In this document: piece after piece, positions 13,901 to 24,718 of the stretch
Numbering within the stretch: position 1 is the first letter of the stretch
How the letters are laid out: each line of letters opens with the position of its first letter
NCBI GenBank assembly: GCA_008508345.1
Contig: QNGE01000119.1
Coordinates: 150,862 to 214,861 of the forward strand
Reading direction: 5' to 3'
DNA: 64,000 nucleotides
Origin: Paragonimus westermani
Lineage: Eukaryota; Platyhelminthes; Trematoda; Plagiorchiida; Troglotrematidae
Made by a program: the position numbers and the translations under genes
The notes under the pieces: model-generated
Seen by the model: the letters and a program-made list of their open reading frames with translations, nothing else
Told to the model about the DNA's origin: nothing
The model's database searches: none

Positions 13901-14820
13901 ACTGGTTTTCTACCTCTTGGAGGCGTGTCTGTCTACTGTTTATTTCCATCCTTGTGCGCTCCAATGCTCTTTTAATATGTTGTCTGAATAGGAGTTTAAC
14001 AAGAGGTATCACTTGATTGCATAAGAACCGGTGCCATATGAAAATTGACCAATATCACTTGGTTGTGTGCACGATGGACGACAGCGACTTTGAGAAAAGC
14101 ACATACGAATGTGTCAACAAAATTTCAATCTGACATTCTGATCACAGGCCATACGGTGATCAGGATCTGCTTTTCATACAAAACTCAGCATTGGTGGCCT
14201 AAGTAGGGTGGCAACGGCTGATAAGTGCGAAGAGTGAAAATGACTCAGGAATTGCCTAAAGGATTGCCGTATACACTGGCAACGTCCTCCGGTGTCCGGT
14301 GATTACGGAAAGTTGGATGACAATCACGTAACTTCTGCGATTAGCAAAACCTACCTAGTCGACAAGACCGCTAAACCGTGATAAAACATGAGTAGACCGA
14401 CGGTGTGTCGATGTGCCACGGAGTAACAGTCATGTAAGTTTCAGAGCATACCATCCTACATACAGACAGAGTCGTATGAACGACCGTCGGCGCTCATCAT
14501 GAACGCAGTTAGGGGGCTCAGTGATTAACTGCTCTAGGCACACAGATAAAGACATTAAAACATGGTTTACATTTTAAACGTTTTTATCGGCTTGAATTAA
14601 GGCGTCGCCCACACTTAGCATCTCTTTCCACCCCCAGGTTTGGTGAGCGTCTGCAGAAGCGGCTCACGCATTTGCATTCAGGACGAACCTGATCGTGCAG
14701 TATCTTAGGCTCCGCTAAATGCACACGAAGGGACACGAATGTTTCACGCGACTGTCATCATTTCAATGGAGAGGTGTAACACTGCCATTGACTCACAGCC
14801 GCGGTGCTGGTCAAACCATA
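8000..14820. other. Long intergenic stretch, no recognisable gene
   Basis: The longest open frames are about 60-100 codons, often overlapping on both strands (for example 11498-11855), as expected of chance ORFs. None shows a recognisable domain or convincing splice sites. Small features include a short CAT run near 8958 and a short AT run near 13343. The region ends at the left edge of the long identical inverted tract. Confidence 0.55.
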
Positions 14821-14910
14821 GGCAAACACCGGATCCGATCATTTCGGTCAGCATAACTGCTAAACTCCTATCAAACTAAGGTGGATCCGTGACCAATGCC
14901 ATCAGGTATG

Positions 14911-14972
14911 GGTAAGTGCGTGCGTGCAAATGTGCGTGGGTGCAAACGTGCGTGTGTACCTGCGTGCGTATG
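14911..14972. repeat. GTGC/GTGT-rich simple sequence
   Basis: An imperfect run of GTGCGTGCG, GTGTGT and related tetramers lies near the end of the LINE 3' region. The same run, reverse-complemented and identical, occurs at 40973-41034. Two identical copies of a fast-mutating microsatellite argue for a very recent copying event or an assembly duplicate. Confidence 0.8.
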
Positions 14973-15178
14973 TGCTTTCTAGTCAACAGCCTGTTCGAAG
15001 TAAAATAATCCAGGCGATAACACATTGGTATGATCTATTCGGCTTAAATTACGGTTCGAGTGTACTCCGTTCTGACCATCTCCGGAGGGACGGTGTTTCA
15101 TGAAACGTGAGTGAGTGCAACTTTCCGTTCGCAAATGTGTCAGATTAACCCCGGCAATGACAAGCTTAAAACACGGTT

Positions 15179-15384
15179 GGCGGCATCCGAATCGGATTAG
15201 CCTGTCACAGTGACCGAAGCCAAAGGACGCCTGCGCTTAACCATCACCGCAATTGGCTTGCTCCGCACCACTTGCAGTTCCACCGACACACCACATATCC
15301 AGTGTAAACCCGAAGGAATAAGACCGTGAGGTGTGCCAGTGGGGCCTTTCTGTCCAGCCGGCCAATGCTGGTTAGCCAATTGGT
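15179..15384 (-). repeat. LINE 3'-region internal unit 2 (left)
   Basis: One of two diverged ~205 bp units in the LINE 3' region. Shared landmarks in order are a GGTTAACCA/GGCTAACCA start, a 'TTTACACTGG' box, a GCAAGTG box, a TTTGGCTT box and a GACAGGCTA end. Its partner lies at 16106-16310. The spacing and repetition suggest an ancestral tandem duplication in the 3' untranslated region. Confidence 0.7.
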
Positions 15385-16105
15385 TGGCCAATAAGGAAAG
15401 GAAACTCTTATCTCTCGGATACTAAATAGAGAGAGGCTGCAATGACGCGATCTACACTGAGAAGAAAGATTTGTGAAGTGTAATACAAGAAGCATTGCAA
15501 TATAGGAGTGCAGGTTAGTGCATCCCAGAGAAGATAGGGATGAAAAACAAAATTCTCATTAAACTATGAAAAACCAGGCAGACCATTCATCATACAGTGC
15601 ACCAACAAAGCCTAAGAAAAAAATGGCCGCTTAAAACACACACACATTGGACGACGCATACGGTGGTTTAGAACTGGTCCCCGTTCAATTACGATGGGAG
15701 AGTTGTTGGTTAGCCACCAGCTTACTATCCTAATTGCATCGGTCGTCATTGCCTACAAATAGGAGTTACAAGCGAATGGTCGTCGATTCAAACTTGGAGT
15801 GGCAGTAGATCCTCTCATATAAAAAATATACACCCATGAGTATGGATGGCGTCACTGATACGTTTATGAAAAATCCATGCACACGGCACTTTGTCGATCG
15901 AACTGGTTTCTCTTGTTCACAAATCTGGATAGTATTTGCGGCCTGCAAGCTTCTAGATCCTAGAACTACCGGGGCCAGTATGACCTAGGATAGAACCTAC
16001 ACCGTTAATAAACAAAATCGAATGGTTTTTGATGCAACTTTCGAAAGCATCCCGAGGTATGAGCGCAGTCATTGTAAGTCAGAGGTTCACGCAAAAACTG
16101 ACGAT

Positions 16106-16310
16106 GGTCTCCGTTTTCGGAATAGCCTGTCCTAGTGAGCAAAGCCAAACGGGATCTGCGAACAACACTTACCAAAAATTGCTCTAGCTGCAACACTTGC
16201 GAGTCCACTCACACGCCACACGCCCAGTGTAAACTCGAAGAAATAAGAACAGGAGGCGTGTGAGTGGATACCGTTATGGTGCAGCAGGCCAGTGATGGTT
16301 AACCAGGTGG
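16106..16310 (-). repeat. LINE 3'-region internal unit 1 (left)
   Basis: Diverged partner of 15179-15384, with the same landmarks in the same order. It translates to a smooth-looking frame on the minus strand, which explains the 138-codon open frame at 16132-16548. There is no sign that this is a real protein. Confidence 0.7.
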
Positions 16311-18835
16311 TAGGCCCGTATGAAGCTGAAATACTCATCACACGGAAACGACAATAACAGGTCCAGTGATAAGGTCTGGGTTGGAAGAAAAGACATCGAA
16401 TACATGGGGAAAGAGGCAGTTCAAGAGAGTATTGCACACTAGATATGATGAGGAATACAAACAGACATCTGAAGTTGGGTTGACAATCAAACAGTGCCTT
16501 TATCGTATAATGCGCCAAGGAAGTTGAAGAATAAGGGAAGAGCTCCATTGTGCCCAGAGTGTCCGCAAAACAGAACGGGTGATTTCACAAACGGTGGTGG
16601 TCGTTGGTTATTACGAAGTAGAAGCAGATATAACTGGCATAAACTATTTGAACATAGATTACTAATCCCCTTCCCGCCGACGGTGTATCATAAACAGTTT
16701 GACGACCTGATTATCCGAGACGCACAGCGCATCCGTGGCCGCGTTCATCGCAACGCCATATAGTCATGTCACCACGACCCATGGAACTTGGAGTTCGTTT
16801 GCGTACCGCGCGCCGCGATTCAAGACCGTGTAGCCGTTGCTCGTGAAAACCTTCAGACGCCCATCGAACTCAGATCTCTCCAGACCGTCCGGCTCAAGAT
16901 CTTGAATTGATAGTACAGTATGGTAAGCCCAATTGAATGATGGCCCCGTGCCTCCGTTTCTGACCATAAGGATCCTCCCTAACTGCTTCCACTTGACCCT
17001 CCAACAGCTGCTTCGGAATCCGGTCGACTGAACAACAGCATGGCCACAATCCCGTCCGTGTCCGCTCTCCCAAATAACTCACTGTTCGGAACCACGTGCG
17101 GACACCGATTACCCAAGATGCGCCTCAGACATTGCAGCTGGAATCCGTTCAGATAACACGCATTCCGCTGACACAATGCCCATGTTTCACTGCCCTACAG
17201 CAGTGCAGAGAGCACAGTTGTGCTGAAGACAAACAGCTTGGTTTGCAGCGTCAGGCTGTGCTCCATTCAAACACGTCTTTCAAGACGTATGAAAACAGCT
17301 CTAGTCTTCGCCACACGAGCTCAGAACTGGCGGTGCACGGACAGATCTGTCGGCAGATTCCAACCCAAGCAGCAGATATCTGTGCAACTATCCACATTGT
17401 CTCCATAGATTCGGATTCTAGGCGTGGGCACAGAACCTCCGCTCGGAGAAAGTTGAGCGGAGGAAAATGTCTTATCTGTGTTGATATGCAAACCAAATAT
17501 GAGTGCCGTGGTCGCGAAGGCCACGACCACTCGTTGGAGTTCATCTTCGCTCTGTGCAAATAACACGCTATCATCGGCAAGCAACAGCATGCGTCTTGTC
17601 GAAGTGCACAGCCGACCTGGGACGCACAAACGTCGAATGTTCAACAGACTACCGTCTGTATGGTATTCATGTTCAACACAGTCCTCCAAGCTCTGAACAA
17701 CGACTGTCAGCATTGCAGTCAAACACAAACAAACGAGGGTTCGTGCTAAACCACAACACTGCTTCACGACAGCCACAATGTCAAAATCATCAGAGGTCGA
17801 TCCACACAATTACACCTCCACCTTCATGACCACATGCAACATTCCGATTGAACCGACTGACTTACCTGGACATCCAAACTTATCAAGCACTGCCCACAAT
17901 TCCTCACGGCTCATGGAATCAAATGCCTTGGTGAACTGCACAAGCAGGGCCTAGAGCGGCTGGTTGCATTCACGGCACTTTTTCTGGATCTGTCGAGCAG
18001 CGAGTCCCATTTTGATCATGTTGTGACTCTTTCGGAATTCGCATTGTCCCTGGGCTCGTTGGTCTGCAAAACTTCTGTAGTGAGTCGATTCTGCAGGATT
18101 TTTGCTCATGCCTTTCTTGTGCAGCCCAGCAGACTTATTTCCCGATAACCATCGGGGCTACTCTCACCTTTAACCAAGGGTACGGACAGGGCGTTCTCTA
18201 ACTCTTAATGGCATGCTTCCTGTTCCCGGGTGGAGTTAAAAAATTAGAGCTAAGCTAGTTTCAAATCTGATTCATGCTTCGGAAGTTTCTCTAGTAACCC
18301 GTCTTCCCCTCCAATATTTTCGTTTGGTAGTTGTACACCATTTCTCCGACCCCGTGCTAAATTTGAGAAGACAGCAAACGGAGCTTGGACATTTTGTTTT
18401 GAAAGACTATTCACGGCCATCTAATCAATGGTAGCTGGATTGTTTAACAGGTCACCAAACTGCCTGCGTTAGGCTTTCATGGTATCCCCGGCTGAGTGCA
18501 TGGGAAGGTGAAGTCCCCGTCAATAAATACTTTGGAAGACTGGAGGGACTGGCCAGAAATCGCTTTCAGCGAGTCGTAGGAGCTCCACTCGTATCGGCGG
18601 CCAACGTCGCTTTGCATCAGCTCACCCTGCTTTTTCCACCAATCGTCGTTGATTCCGCGGAGACGTTCTGCGATTTGTCAGCATACAATCCGGAATGTGG
18701 CTGTTTTAAACTCATCCTGTGCGTTCATTGTGGAAACGCCGCATTCTTCTCATACATCAAGTTGGAGATGAGCGCACTATTGTCATCAAACCTGTCCGGC
18801 TGTTTCTGGCGTTAGATACCGATCGTCTCGATGGG

Positions 18836-21800
18836 CAGGGGCATATAGGCATACACATAGGAACACGGACAGCTGGCTGAGTGGGTCGGAATACCATGTT
18901 CAAAGGAACGAAGAATACAAAGCTCTATCTGCTTCAGTGAATTGGAGTTTGAATATAGTTTGATACGGTCTCCCCAGGATGTAAATCAATAAATTACTCA
19001 GAAATGTAGCACCCCCGAGTTGACGAGTTAAACAGAAAACGAGGTGTCAGTTGAAACCAGTTCGTTTGATTAGTGCAATTGCTGAATGGTTTTCTCTTTG
19101 GAACATCTGTTTCCGGACAACTTTGTGCATTATATGCACTTCAGTGACTACCATTATGGCTGTAAGCGTTCATGTGATTCACACTAAGTTTACAGATTGG
19201 AAAGTGCTGTGAATGTTTGTAGACCTCCGAATTTATGTTGGACGGTTTAGTATGAAAGAATAAATCAGTGGGTTGCTTCAGTTTTCAACGTAAACCATTG
19301 GAAAAATTGTGAATGAAATAGTCAAAGCGTAGGCAGGAAAACGGAAACTCAGCTAGGGTAGGTACATCTTGTCGATTCCCTACTGAAACTACCATAGTCA
19401 AACTGACCCTACTTCATGTTTGTGTGCACTGAACTCAGTGAGTGGGTCATTGCTACGCGGTACGACAAACTCCCCTCTCTATCCTGCGGTTTGTCTAGTG
19501 TTCGCACAAGAAATATTGAAATTTTATTGTCCTCACCTGTGTCTATCACCAGGCCAGCAAAATATGGCGATGGACAGCCGGCCTTGATTGACCGCACACT
19601 GTTGCCTGTAGTCTGTAGGTGCGCGTACGACCGTACGCGCGAATATATGCATGCGCCGTACGTGCGATCAAGCCATGTGCGTGTCAGTGCCACGGATTCT
19701 ATCGCATTGTCTACGTTGTCCTGATTGACACGTGGTCCAGGCGACAACGTTTCGCCAATCGGACTATCACATGAGCATGGGCACCTAGGTTCTTATGTGG
19801 AAGTTGCGTTTGGGCCAGGTAGCAAACAGCTACCGTTCCCATCGCAGTTCAATTGACGGAAAAAATAACAATCATCAACAGTGTTCATTTGCAAGCGGAC
19901 TGATTGTTTCAGCTAAAGGTGTATGCATGGAAGGGGAGGCTTGTTGTATATGCTTTCGGTAGACATGCAGATTATGGCGCCTTTAGGTGGGTTGGACCAC
20001 GGACAGAGCGAGAGAAGGGTGGCAGAATAACGGGGTGAACAAATTCACAAGTACATCCATCAACCACAGGCACACACGCATAAATGGGTCATAGCTAGAT
20101 GTAGCTGGATGTTCAGAGCAAGGCCAGGTGACCAGCTGTGATGCTCAGGCAGCTGAACAAACTGAAGGCGGGACAAAACCGAACACGGGTTACAGGAAAG
20201 CTTTCGTAAAAATGCCCTACCGCGGCTTAATAACAGTGATCAGTTAATCGCAAAACTAATGGAAATCTTGAGTATGCAAATCTGGCAACGGTTTTAGTAG
20301 GGGTTTGGCCTGCTGAACTGGAGAATGGGAGACTATTGGACGTGAGTCCAGTTCCTCTCCTCGAGCACTGTTCAGTTGGGGAAAGAATTATGAGTAGGAT
20401 TGTACACCTGCTGAGTTCTGTTAAGCATTCAACATATGAAGAATTAAATAGTGCATTTCAATACTAGATAGATTGGAGTTTTAGAACCTGAAGCAATTGG
20501 ACAAGAACAAAGTCAGCTATGTTTGCTGGACCACATGCTCAGTTTTGTTTAGCATGTTTAACCTGTAGAAAGAGTAAGTTCCGGATGACCAGAAACCCAT
20601 CCGTAGGTTGACATTTGCTCTTCGTTCCAGTGGTATTGCTGAAAAATCGCTAACATATCTGATTGGTCTTCTCAAACATAACAGGATCAGCTAGTTCCGA
20701 ACAGCCGAGAAATCGGAATAATAACCAAGCATAATAACATGGGTGAGGTTTTTCGGTTTGTCCACAATAGATCACCCACACATATTTCGATCATGTGCGA
20801 CTTCTTCATTTGTTCTTTGTGCACATTTACCTTGCAAATAAATCTGATAGCTTTCTGAGCCTTATTGAACATTCACATGTGCTCGTAAGCTCTTCTTCGT
20901 AGGTATCTCCACTGGATTGCCTGGTCCGCATCAATCGTTCAGGAGGCGCATCTCTGAGCCACCACTTTGCGACGCTTTTTATCATCAGACAGGGATGGTC
21001 AGACAGAGACTTAAATCATGTCTTCAGCCGGAAGTTGGCCTACTTATTCTATTACTCCTCCTACGAGAAGTGTGTTTAGTAGGTGCAACTGTCAATACAT
21101 CCACTACTCCAGACATATGTAGTTCCACCTGGCTTGTCACTGGCTACGGTCACCATGACTCGAACGCATGCACTTCTTTCAAACACTAACTGTCTACATA
21201 TGTATAAATTTCGCTCTGTTCGCCTCATAGCCGCGCTAGCGTTACTACACCAGAATGAGATATGCAGATGGTACCAAATCAACGCAGACCAACGAACTGA
21301 TCTTTCAAGGGTTTATGATCTGCACCACCAGGAAACTGTCAAACTGGCCACCAAATTGGTTTCTTTGCATTACCCTAGGATGAACTGATCGACCGGTGAT
21401 CGGTTTCATGGCTGGTCCTGACCACCTCATTTTTCTAACTTTGTGTACTGGTTGTAACGGTAACTGTAACCGATTGTTAGTTTGAACAGACACAACCTCA
21501 AACCAGTTAAGCGAATCAGCAAATCCGGATGTCTGCTAACAGTCACGTGATATGGTGAGCAACTGGTGATGTGCATCGACTGGTGCGATCATGCACGATG
21601 AACAATAACGTGTAACCAATTGGTAATGAGGAAACGTCCAACAAATCGAGCATCATCTGGTTAACAGTCAACATTAAGGACGCATGCCAAGTGATAAGTC
21701 ATTCAAGGAGCTCAGACAAGCTGACGATCGCCGTAGGTGAGTAGATGAGTCGATCGGCAGAATTAGGGACTGATTAAGAATACAGCACTGTTTTGTAGTG

Positions 21801-23639
21801 CAGCAGATTTTGCTTTGGGCCCAGTTTTGGTTTTGAGTTCACGGGGGGGGGAGGGTTGCACAGTGGGTTCCATTGGGTTGGCAACCAACGAAAATTATCA
21901 AGATGATGACTAACAGTCACGTCATTCTCAATCTCCGAAGTAGCCTGCCCGTCCTTTTGGATGAGACATTCCAATTTAACTACGTATCGCTCACTGGATT
22001 CATTGTTCCTGTTGCTTTGGTTTCCATATTAGTTTATTCAACGTGAACGGGGTGTAAGGCATCAAAAGTTGTAGGCTCAATAAGGACCGTAATCTCAGAG
22101 TAATAGGTTGGAAATAGACGAACCCATTGCCACTTAGTATGATTGGGAGTAGCAGTGATATTGTCCTTACTCGCCCAAACAGACAGGAAGAACAGCAGCC
22201 GTCCGAGCTTCACGTCAGTATATGCCCGAATGACATCACGTGTCTCATGCACTCATTTACACTGCAACAACACCCATCTAATCCAATCACAACCAATGTC
22301 AGCGCACATGCGACCGACAAATTTGTCTGCTAATGCGATAAGTGCATTGAACTATAACGTCTTCCACCTTAATATTGTGAACATAATAGGGTTTCTTCCG
22401 AAGCGCTATTTCGAGTGGTAATGTGAAGCGTCGAAATCCATGGGAGTAACTCAATCAAGGTAGCTGACTGCAGTGTGGGGCAGCTGCGTCCAGTGTGTTT
22501 GGTTATATGGATTATATCTTTGCAGCGCTACCTGGAACAACCAGTGTGAGAGGCCATTTGGACCGACTTCGCCCGTTCAGTTTGTTCGTATCTTCTGCGA
22601 AGCTAACCAGTCTGTCCGATCCATTGTTCATTTCCGACCCTGAGTTCATAAACAACCTGTCCCCGTCTACCTGCACGGGTTCCCACAGTTCACGTTGGAT
22701 GTCGACTTCTGAATTCCTGTGCACACACAATGTCTCCAAAGTTAAATCGCCCGCTAGGCTGTAGGAATTGATGCTTCTGCACTGGCGGAAGCTCGCATTC
22801 TGAATGTGGTCTAAATGGCATTATCTCAGATTTCGTCCGTATTTTCCTTCCAATCAAACGTTTGTTAGCTGCAAAACTACCCCGAAGATTTCGATTCAGA
22901 GTTATTCCAAGATTAGGCAAAAGTAGATCAACGACACTGTTCAGGTATCACCCTCGTGGGCATTTGAAGAGGCACCTTTTTCATAGCATCAGCAAATTTC
23001 CTACTTTGAACATCTGGCTGGGGTTGATACTGTGAAATACCTATGTGCATGGGATTATTTGTTAGACAAAATTCCGAGAACTCGCCAGATGGGAACTGAG
23101 CACCGGTATCTGAAGCTGGAACTCTGCGAAAACTCAGTCTTTATAATAGGCTTCTCAAATAGAGATTGGTGGAGTGACTGCCCAGTCTTTCAGTGATGCC
23201 AACTTAAATGTAAAATTAAAAAACGACCAGAAGATAAAAATCACTGACTGGCACAGCAAAAGCAACATGGACTCGGATTCATAGTTCTTCTCGAACGGCT
23301 GGTCCTGTGACGGTGAGTGCGAAGCCGTTGCATCTTTACTGTACCCTCTAGCCGATTCATGATCTTTCAACTCAATAAAAAAAAGTCACTAAATGCAACT
23401 GCACATTAAGGATTTCATCTTAGTCAATCCGGGGTGTCTCATGGAGCTGTCCTAAAACTCCTGATTTAACTGGGTTCGGGGTTACCCTCCTTTCACTGAA
23501 TAGAATGTACTCATCTGAGATTGATAATGAACCACGTCAATGAATAATTCTCAGAGAGAGGTTCATGCGTGTTCTTTGGTCATATGATGCCTTATAAGGC
23601 CCTTGACTTGGATGATGGTATCATCAACATTCGAAGCAC
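18836..23639. other. Intergenic stretch, no recognisable gene
   Basis: No domain or convincing exon was found. Overlapping frames at 19409-19747 on both strands and at 22495-22920 are likely chance. A C-rich/G-rich spot near 21842 has nine G followed by AGGG. A short palindrome at 19621-19640 is listed separately. Confidence 0.55.
19621..19640. repeat. Short perfect palindrome, GC-rich
   Basis: The bases gcgcgtacg and cgtacgcgc are perfect reverse complements separated by two bases (9 bp arms). It could form a small cruciform. Further GTACG-type motifs follow within 30 bp. No function is evident. Confidence 0.85.
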
Positions 23640-24600
23640 TTTTGATCATGTCTGCAATTATTGTGAGGCATACAATAGCGTATGTGAAAGCGCAGTCAAA
23701 CGAGACAATTCGTGTACTCGCTCAGATTCTAATGATGACCTGTATTCAAATCGAACGTCATAATGAAGAAGAGTGGTGGCTCATCTTAAAGAGCGGTTGG
23801 CAGTTTGCACTAGAATGCCTCACTTGCTTACAAAAATAGCTAACAACGGTTTATGACCAATCTAAAGTGAACAATTTTCGCCGCGAATCACTTCACGAGA
23901 TTCCCATACAGCGGAAATTGAGATACGTGCCTCCATCTCTGTTTGACTGTAATTCCATTCTCCCGAGGTCAGAGACCCGCTGACATGACCAGTAGATTTC
24001 TGTGATCCATCCTGAAAACCGTGCGAAATCACCACCCCTATTCCATTTTCGGACGCAACTGTTGTTACGATGATGTCGACTGATGAGTCATAACGGGTTA
24101 ACAATAACGTTGATGACCAAATGGATTGTGTGGATTCAAAAGCAGTTTGATATTCAGGTGGCCAGTTGCATTTGGAGTTGCACAAAAGTAGACAATACAA
24201 TGCAATACCATACATGTGCATGTCACCCACAAAGTTATTGTAGTACTCAATCACACCCAAATATGAGTGAAGGGTATTGATGTCAGTGAGTGGTGTTAGT
24301 TCCCGAGTGAATAACTTCTTGTATTGGGATATCGTCTGTTGCATTCAACGGACAACCTAGATAACGAAGTGTGTCAGAGAGAAGAGCAGTTTTCCAAGAG
24401 AAGATAGCCACCGAACTGTCCGATGCGCTTCATGCGTTCCCCTGAATGGTAACGAGAGTACGATCCATGTAGACAGCGACGAATGCCAATCCACGAGGTA
24501 TTGTATTCATGATTTGTCGGAATATCGCTCGAACACACTTCACCCTAAACGGCCATCGATTATGACGGTCTAATCTCATATTATTTATCGAGTGTTTGGG
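23640..24600 (-). mobile_element. Ty3/Gypsy pol remnant, left copy (late RT to RNase H)
   Basis: Minus-strand relic of an LTR-retrotransposon polyprotein. It shows the end of RT with 'FRVKCVRAIFRQIMNT', then 'YMDRTLVT' at the YxDD site (second catalytic Asp replaced by Arg). 'DTLRYLGCPLNA' follows. The connection and RNase H segment (24344-23862) is open for 160 codons with 'PLTDINTLHSYLGVIEYYNN', 'GIGVVISHGFQDGS' and 'NYSQTEMEA'. After tract B ends at 23766 the frame goes on as a diverged Gypsy sequence ('HYDVRFEYRSSLE', 'HELSRL') to about 23640. No LTRs, gag or integrase are visible around it. It is a dead fragment. Confidence 0.88.
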
Positions 24601-24718
24601 ATGAGGTTCTTTTGGTTGATGACCTGCCTGTTCATTACTGTGGCAATATGCTTATTTGTGTCCTCTTTGACCACAGATTGTAATTTGAGTTTCCATATGG
24701 ACAATTACTCACAAAATA
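23766..24718 (-). repeat. Identical inverted tract B, left arm
   Basis: Reverse complement of 41187-42139. Paired positions sum to 65905 over 953 bp with no net indel, and the 160-codon frame is identical in both arms. Outside 23766 both loci continue as Gypsy RNase H, but with only 29 of the next 40 positions matching. The other edge ends within a 'gttg(a/g)tatttt' box. Confidence 0.92.

Larger units (their letters stand above)
14821..18079 (-). repeat. Identical inverted tract A, left arm
   Basis: This stretch is the reverse complement of 37866-41124. Paired positions always sum to 55945 over 3,259 bp, so there are no net indels, and every open frame in one arm occurs unchanged in the other. 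No mismatch was seen where sequence was compared directly. Just outside, identity collapses: on the 18079 side the next 56 bp match at 36 positions. On the 14821 side about 20 bp continue with three mismatches and then diverge. The tract therefore starts and stops inside LINE sequence, not at element ends. Confidence 0.93.
14821..18835 (-). mobile_element. Decayed LINE, left copy (pol plus long 3' region)
   Basis: Minus-strand remnant of a non-LTR retrotransposon of the endonuclease-RT type common in flatworm genomes. In 5'-3' order it shows a linker with 'RFDDNSALISNL' (about 18800), a 'LLNNPATID' segment (about 18440) and an early RT box 'DGYREISLLG' (about 18140). Palm motif A reads 'FTKAFDSMSREE' (about 17900). 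Motif C is 'LLADDSVLFAQSEDELQR' (about 17575). A C-terminal tail 'LRRILGN', 'RIPKQLL' follows to about 16770, then about 1.9 kb of non-coding 3' region holding two related ~205 bp units. The usual acidic residue before TKAFD is Q, and many stops and frameshifts break the frame, so it cannot be active. No endonuclease domain is visible upstream. Open frames reported inside it, including one of 138 codons in the 3' region, are chance or relic frames. RTE-like placement is likely but not proven. Confidence 0.88.

Noticed and set aside
16132..16548. 138-codon open frame (and its twin at 39397-39813)
   Set aside because: It lies in the 3' non-coding region of the LINE, over one of the duplicated units. 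The same unit in its other copy has no matching frame, so it is chance.
17096..17563. 155-codon plus-strand frame (and twin at 38382-38849)
   Set aside because: It is antisense to the LINE RT, which is read convincingly on the other strand.
21840..21856. G-quadruplex candidate
   Set aside because: There is one G9 run plus one GGG only, not four separate G-runs with short loops.
24079..24110. CTGATGAGTC string as a hammerhead core
   Set aside because: No GAAAC box follows at a usable distance, and the string lies inside the Gypsy relic (antisense).
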